From Chloroflexota bacterium (GTDB lineage: Bacteria; Chloroflexota; Dehalococcoidia; DSTF01; JACRBR01): a stretch of 7,862 nucleotides of DNA. The stretch lies in the NCBI GenBank assembly GCA_025355835.1, contig JANXYW010000192.1, forward strand, positions 1-7,862, read 5' to 3'. Numbering within the stretch: position 1 is the stretch's first letter; each line of letters begins with the position of its first letter. A program made the translations under genes and the position numbers. Below are positions 5,091 through 7,862 of this stretch, piece by piece. The notes under the pieces are model-generated. The model saw only the letters and a program-made list of their open reading frames with translations, did no database searches and had not been told where the DNA came from.

Positions 5091-5765
5091 GTGACCGCCG
5101 TCATGCTCGCTCCATCAATCCTCACCGCCGACTTCGGCCAGCTTGCCGACCAGATCCGCGCGGCCGAAGAGGGCGGCGCCGACTACATCCACCTCGACGT
5201 GATGGACGGCCACTTCGTCCCGCCGATCACCTTCGGCCCGATCGTCGTCGAAACCATCCGCCGCATCACCAAGCTCCCGCTCGACATCCACCTGATGATC
5301 GAAGAACCCGAGCGCCAGTTCGAGGCGTTCATCGATGCCGGCGGCGACATCATCAACTTCCACATCGAGGCCGCACCGCACGTCGATCGCCTCCTCCGCA
5401 CCATCCACGCGAAGAACAAACGCGCCGGCATCTGCATCAACCCCGGCACGCCGCTCACCGCCATCGAAGAAGTCCTCGACGTCGCAGATCAGATCATGGT
5501 GATGCTGATCAACCCCGGCTGGGGCGGCCAGAAGATGCTCCCCTCAGCGCTCAACAAAGTCCGCGCCCTCAAAGCCATCCTCGACGCGCGAGGCCTCAAC
5601 CCCGACATCGAAGTAGACGGTGGCGTTAAAGCCAACAACGCCGCGCAATGCGTAGAAGCCGGCGCAACCGTCCTCGTCTGCGGCTCCTCCGTCTACAACC
5701 CCGACTCCACCCCCCAATCCAACCTCCGCACTCTCCGAGCAGCGATCGAAAAAGCCAGCCTCTAA
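5091..5765 (+). CDS. rpe: Ribulose-phosphate 3-epimerase
   Basis: Rpe (224 residues from GTG) interconverts ribulose 5-phosphate and xylulose 5-phosphate in the pentose phosphate pathway or Calvin cycle; it is a cytoplasmic metal-dependent TIM-barrel enzyme. Seen in order: APSILTADF (7-15) with Ser9; IHLDVMDGHFVPPITFGP (33-50) with His34 and catalytic Asp36; DIHLMIEEP (65-73) with His67; INPGWGGQ (140-147) at the phosphate-binding turn, where Trp replaces the more common Phe; and VDGGV (175-179) with catalytic Asp176. With the GTG start these numbers match the family's classic positions. Length is normal. The open frame extends upstream to 4959, but that part is repeat DNA. It is transcribed in the same direction as argH, though the 362-nt spacer argues against a tight operon. 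Convergent with the protease-like gene. Confidence 0.97.
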   Translation: MTAVMLAPSILTADFGQLADQIRAAEEGGADYIHLDVMDGHFVPPITFGPIVVETIRRITKLPLDIHLMIEEPERQFEAFIDAGGDIINFHIEAAPHVDRLLRTIHAKNKRAGICINPGTPLTAIEEVLDVADQIMVMLINPGWGGQKMLPSALNKVRALKAILDARGLNPDIEVDGGVKANNAAQCVEAGATVLVCGSSVYNPDSTPQSNLRTLRAAIEKASL

Positions 5766-5801
5766 CGCACGCGCAGCTTGGCCACAGATGAATCGCACGT
5801 A

Positions 5802-5823
5802 GGGGCACGGCGCGCCGTGCCCT
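5802..5823. terminator. Perfect 20-bp palindrome downstream of rpe, possible terminator
   Basis: GGGCACGGCG (5803-5812) is followed at once by its reverse complement CGCCGTGCCC (5813-5822), with a G-T pair at the ends. As RNA this is a very stable GC-rich hairpin. It begins 37 nt after the rpe stop, between two convergent genes, where a two-way terminator is expected, but there is no T-run on either side. It may equally be a dispersed palindromic repeat. Confidence 0.5.
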
Positions 5824-5852
5824 CGCTGTTGACGAACAATCTCCGCGTAGAT

Positions 5853-5889
5853 GCAGTCCGTAGACTGCCCTCGTCATATGGCGATGACG
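5853..5889. other. Two further hairpins in the convergent spacer
   Basis: GCAGTC (5853-5858) pairs with GACTGC (5863-5868) around CGTA, and CGTCAT (5872-5877) pairs with ATGACG (5884-5889) around six nt. With the palindrome at 5803-5822 this makes three hairpins within 90 nt between the converging rpe and protease-like genes, consistent with termination of one or both transcripts. Six-bp stems are weak evidence individually. Confidence 0.4.
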
Positions 5890-5898
5890 TCCCTCAAA

Positions 5899-5928
5899 CC
5901 TTCGTGCTCCTTCGTGTCCTTCGTGGTT
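5899..5928 (+). repeat. 9-nt periodic array (CCTTCGTG units)
   Basis: Units CCTTCGTGCT, CCTTCGTGT and CCTTCGTGG followed by TT. Same triple-unit design as the array at 1-27, with a different unit sequence. First of three arrays in 115 nt. Confidence 0.8.
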
Positions 5929-5945
5929 CTCGTCCTCCGCAACCC

Positions 5946-5972
5946 AATCCGTGAAATCCGCGTAATCCTTGT
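5946..5972 (+). repeat. 9-nt periodic array (AATCCGTGA units)
   Basis: Three 9-nt units: AATCCGTGA, AATCCGCGT and a decayed AATCCTTGT. Followed by a C-rich stretch. Confidence 0.75.
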
Positions 5973-5988
5973 TTCCCCCGTCGTCCCC

Positions 5989-6014
5989 TCTGTGCAATCG
6001 TGAAGTCTGTGGTT
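5989..6014 (+). repeat. 9-nt periodic array (TCTGTG units) at the 3' end of the minus-strand gene
   Basis: Units TCTGTGCA, ATCGTGAAG and TCTGTGGTT. It ends one nt outside the stop codon of the minus-strand gene (stop at 6016-6018), so it is transcribed as the start of that gene's 3' untranslated region. Confidence 0.65.
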
Positions 6015-6015
6015 C

Positions 6016-7248
6016 CTATCGCAGCGCCAGATCCAAATCCCCCTCCGACCCAAACCCCCGCACCACCGACACGAACTCCCGCAACGAAGCCTCACGCTTC
6101 CGCAGATCATCCAGTTTCGGCCCGATCGGATCGATCGACCCCGCGCTGTCTGCGTACGATCCGTGGAACGCGAAGTACGCCTGGTTCAGCCGTCGGATGT
6201 AGTACCCGTTCGCTGCCAGAAACAGCCGCTTCTCCTCCATCGCGCGCTCCGCATCATCGATCTTCCCTGCCGCCAACAGCGACTCCACCTGCCGCCGCAG
6301 ATCGCGCATCTCCATCGTGAAGTCGATGCCCGCCGCGGCATCCGTCGCCGCCGCCGCACCGCTAGCGATCGGCGCGATCGTCACGAACGACGGCGCCTGC
6401 GCCAAGGGATACTCCGCGAACAACATGTCGCCGAGTTCGCGCCCGACCATGTTTGCCACCGTCTCGTTCAGCGTCGTTAACTTCGCGCTGTCGAAGTACG
6501 CGCGTCCCAGCGGCGTGAAGAACAGATAGTGGTGCGTCCACTCGTGCGCGATGTCCTGCAAGATGAAGTGATAGTCCTCGTCGAACGGAATGATCGCCGG
6601 ATACTCCGCGATGCCGCCGATCTCCACCACCAACGCCGACGTCTTGCCGTCGCGCTCCGCATCCGACTCGATCGCCTGCACCCGCGCGATCGGTAGCGAT
6701 CCCTGCAACAGCGACTCGCTCGACTTCTTGATCTCCGACCGCGGCGATTTCACCAGAACCGCCGGCGGCTGCTGGAACTCGATGTTCACCGGCGGCCACA
6801 CCACATCGCCGCCAATGCGCCGTGTCAGTCCCGCTTTCTTGATCACGCGCGTCAGCCGACCATCCAGGATCGATGCGACCGTGTTCTTTAGATCGCCGCG
6901 CTCGCCCCGCAGCGCTGCCGACTCCGCCCGAGCGTCCGCCGCCACGCTCGCCGCACTCTGCGCGTCCCCCGCGATCCGCTCCTGCTGCGCGATCATCCCG
7001 TTGAGCGCGAAGAACCGAGAGACCGCTGCATCTTCCTCGGCCCGGCTCATCGTCCCGCGCACCGACTGAGTCGCCAGCAGCGCGAACTTCACCCAAGCGT
7101 GCCGCACCACAAATCCGGCCGAATTAAACTCGTTCGCCCCATCCGGCAACGGCACAAAAGCCGCCGCCACCGACGACCACGCGACGGCAACCAGCACCAA
7201 AGCCGCAAACACTGCCGCAGGCAACCCCCGCCCAGCACGAAACGTCAT
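6016..7248 (-). CDS. Putative exported or membrane-anchored zinc metalloprotease (HExxH)
   Basis: A 410-residue protein I cannot name. Residues 1-8 contain Arg residues and 9-30 are hydrophobic, ending SSVAAA, so it has a signal peptide or an N-terminal anchor and works outside the cytoplasm. HEWTH at 235-239 is an HExxH zinc motif, and NETVAN (261-266) places Glu262 22 residues after the second His, as expected for a gluzincin-type third ligand; the motif pair AHEWTHHYLFFTPLG and NETVAN is the best evidence for a protease. Other parts: an Ala/Glu-rich probable helical stretch (about 67-125), a Pro/Val-rich beta segment (148-170), and a charged helix (about 313-345) leading to GYYIRRLNQAYFAFHGSYAD. 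Similar proteins, as I recall, occur in Chloroflexota. No Shine-Dalgarno precedes the ATG; TAGCAT lies 4 nt before it, so a nearly leaderless mRNA is possible. Confidence 0.82.
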   Translation of the reverse strand: MTFRAGRGLPAAVFAALVLVAVAWSSVAAAFVPLPDGANEFNSAGFVVRHAWVKFALLATQSVRGTMSRAEEDAAVSRFFALNGMIAQQERIAGDAQSAASVAADARAESAALRGERGDLKNTVASILDGRLTRVIKKAGLTRRIGGDVVWPPVNIEFQQPPAVLVKSPRSEIKKSSESLLQGSLPIARVQAIESDAERDGKTSALVVEIGGIAEYPAIIPFDEDYHFILQDIAHEWTHHYLFFTPLGRAYFDSAKLTTLNETVANMVGRELGDMLFAEYPLAQAPSFVTIAPIASGAAAATDAAAGIDFTMEMRDLRRQVESLLAAGKIDDAERAMEEKRLFLAANGYYIRRLNQAYFAFHGSYADSAGSIDPIGPKLDDLRKREASLREFVSVVRGFGSEGDLDLALR

Positions 7249-7301
7249 GAGAGAATGCTAACAGCCAACCCAGCGGCGCTCTTCGACGAAGAACAAATGG
7301 A

Positions 7302-7492
7302 AATGGAGGCCGGGCGCCCCGCCCGCATCACTCGGCGAAACTCACACCGACCGAGCGGACACAGCATGGAGCGCGCGCGCCCCCGCCCGCGTCACTCGGC
7401 GAAACCCCCATCGACCGAGCGGACACAGCATGGACCGCGGGCGCCCCTGCCCGCGTCCCTCGTTGAAGTCCACAGCCACCGAGCGAACACAG
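7302..7492 (+). repeat. Three direct tandem repeats of 63-64 nt
   Basis: Units 7302-7364, 7365-7428 and 7429-7492, each containing ATGGA near its start, a GC hairpin, TC(A/C)CTCG and ending in an ACCGAGCG(G/A)ACACAG motif. The third unit has a perfect 7-bp stem, CGCGGGC (7436-7442) with GCCCGCG (7449-7455); the second has one mismatch and the first a shortened 5-bp stem. The hairpin and its ATGG lead resemble those at 4766-4794 and 4934-4961, joining two dispersed families. A partial fourth unit may follow at 7493. Confidence 0.8.
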
Positions 7493-7565
7493 CCATCCGC
7501 ACGCTCCCGCTGCCGTAAGCGAACTACCGCCCAGCGCGATATGGCTCAGCCGCCTCGCCTGTGAA

Positions 7566-7636
7566 CGCGGCGACGCCGCGTAACCCTCTCCACGTCGTGG
7601 AGAGGGTGGTCGCCAAGGCGACCGGGTGAGGTGCCC
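7566..7636 (+). repeat. Bipartite hairpin repeat, copy C, with an extra hairpin
   Basis: Three hairpins in a row. Extra: CGCGGC (7566-7571) with GCCGCG (7575-7580) around GAC. Stem 1: CCCTCTCCAC (7584-7593) with GTGGAGAGGG (7597-7606) around GTC, identical to copy B. Stem 2: GGTCGCC (7608-7614) with GGCGACC (7617-7623) around AA. Tail GTGAGGTGCCC (7626-7636). Confidence 0.85.
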
Positions 7637-7689
7637 GCCTGCCGCTATCGCCCCGATGTCACGATCGTGAGCGTCTTCCCCCCAACCTG

Positions 7690-7717
7690 ATCCGTGCAAT
7701 CCGCGAGATCCGTGGTT
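7690..7717 (+). repeat. 9-nt periodic array (ATCCGTGCA units)
   Basis: Units ATCCGTGCA, ATCCGCGAG and ATCCGTGGTT. Same design as the array at 5946-5972 and very similar unit sequence. Confidence 0.8.
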
Positions 7718-7733
7718 CCCTTCGTCCTTCCCC

Positions 7734-7762
7734 ATCTGTGAAAATCGGTGAAATCTGTGGAT
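7734..7762 (+). repeat. 9-nt periodic array (ATCTGTGAA units)
   Basis: Units ATCTGTGAAA, ATCGGTGAA and ATCTGTGGAT. Sits 35 nt before the GTG of the SMP-30-like gene, comparable with the array at 1-27 ahead of the HAD gene. Confidence 0.8.
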
Positions 7763-7781
7763 AACCCAGAAGAACCGTCCA

Positions 7782-7804
7782 CTGTAAACTGACAACTGTG
7801 AACT
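7782..7804 (+). repeat. 7-nt periodic array overlapping a start codon
   Basis: Units CTGTAAA, CTGACAA, CTGTGAA and a partial CT. The third unit contains the GTG start of the last gene (7798-7800). Confidence 0.65.
7785..7790 (+). promoter_or_regulatory. Candidate -10 box for a leaderless SMP-30-like transcript
   Basis: TAAACT fits the TANNNT pattern and ends seven nt before GTG at 7798, the distance at which transcription would begin on the start codon. No Shine-Dalgarno precedes the GTG, so a leaderless mRNA fits. No clear -35. Confidence 0.4.
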
Positions 7805-7862
7805 CCACCGCCACCGTCCTCCTACAAAACCTCACCTTCCCCGAATGCCCCCGCTGGCACGA
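7798..7862 (+). CDS. SMP-30/gluconolactonase family protein (5' fragment)
   Basis: Only the first 21 codons lie in the window. The peptide reads MNSTATVLLQNLTFPECPRW, then His, with an incomplete next codon. The segment LTFPECPRWH is the characteristic N-terminal strand of the SMP-30/gluconolactonase/LRE-like beta-propeller family, normally followed by a DGxLWFSD motif. Members hydrolyse sugar lactones or related esters with a divalent metal; the Glu of FPEC is usually a metal ligand. The start is GTG, chosen because the motif follows at the normal distance and no in-frame ATG is present. Family assignment from so short a piece is probable, not certain, and specific substrate cannot be given. 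Confidence 0.68.
   Translation, partial: MNSTATVLLQNLTFPECPRWH

Larger units (their letters stand above)
7249..7797. other. Repeat-packed intergenic region, no gene
   Basis: About 550 nt between divergently arranged genes. I see no credible gene on either strand; open frames here translate repeats. Contents in order: three 63-64-nt tandem units (7302-7492), a triple hairpin block with bipartite repeat copy C (7566-7636), two 9-nt periodic arrays (7690-7717, 7734-7762), and a 7-nt array (7782-7804) that runs into the next gene. Confidence 0.7.

Noticed and set aside
5802..5823. Origin, attachment site or tRNA-associated integration site at the 20-bp palindrome
   Set aside because: No integrase, tRNA gene, DnaA-box cluster or flanking direct repeat is visible.
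7302..7492. CRISPR array
   Set aside because: The units are directly adjacent at 63-64 nt with variation spread through each unit; there are no unique spacers between identical short repeats and no cas genes in view.
7328..7795. A 155-codon minus-strand frame (and a plus-strand frame at 7099-7518)
   Set aside because: Both are translations of tandem repeats, hairpins and periodic arrays, with low-complexity products.
1..7862. Insertion sequence or transposase behind the repeats
   Set aside because: No transposase or integrase frame, nor paired terminal inverted repeats with target duplications, could be found in the window.

Overview
The window is about 7.9 kb of high-GC bacterial DNA holding seven protein genes and an unusually large amount of repeat-filled intergenic sequence. 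Strong bias to C or G at third codon positions, GTG and TTG starts, short -10-like boxes close to start codons, and intergenic DNA packed with hairpin repeats and 9-nt periodic arrays suggest a free-living, GC-rich environmental bacterium. From memory of family resemblance (the metalloprotease-like protein and the repeat style) I lean to Chloroflexota, perhaps Dehalococcoidia, but this is a weak inference and no marker gene settles it.

Layout. 1-27: tail of a 9-nt periodic repeat. 60-905 (+): HAD-superfamily hydrolase. 906-1305: 400 nt without a gene, holding three repeat families and a candidate promoter. 1306-3054 (+): a three-gene cassette of a long DUF488 protein, an overlapping short DUF488 protein with a TTG start, and a protein resembling the dual-OB (DuOB) family. 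3247-4728 (+): argH, argininosuccinate lyase. 4729-5090: two diverged copies of a structured repeat. 5091-5765 (+): rpe, ribulose-phosphate 3-epimerase. 5766-6015: convergent intergenic region with three hairpins and three 9-nt periodic arrays. 6016-7248 (-): exported or membrane-anchored protein with an HExxH zinc-protease motif. 7249-7797: about 550 nt of repeats (a 63-64-nt tandem repeat, a triple hairpin, two 9-nt arrays, a 7-nt array). 7798 onward (+): first 21 codons of an SMP-30/gluconolactonase-like gene cut by the window edge.

argH (arginine synthesis) and rpe (pentose phosphate pathway) are housekeeping genes. The HAD, protease and SMP-30 genes look like independent units. The part most like a functional module is the DUF488-DUF488-DuOB cassette: two different members of one uncharacterised family, probably translationally coupled, followed by a likely nucleic-acid-binding protein. 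Its role is unknown; a nucleic-acid-directed or genome-conflict role is an inference from the families. The second notable layer is the intergenic DNA: at least two hairpin families show compensatory base changes between copies, so their folded form, rather than their sequence, appears to be conserved.
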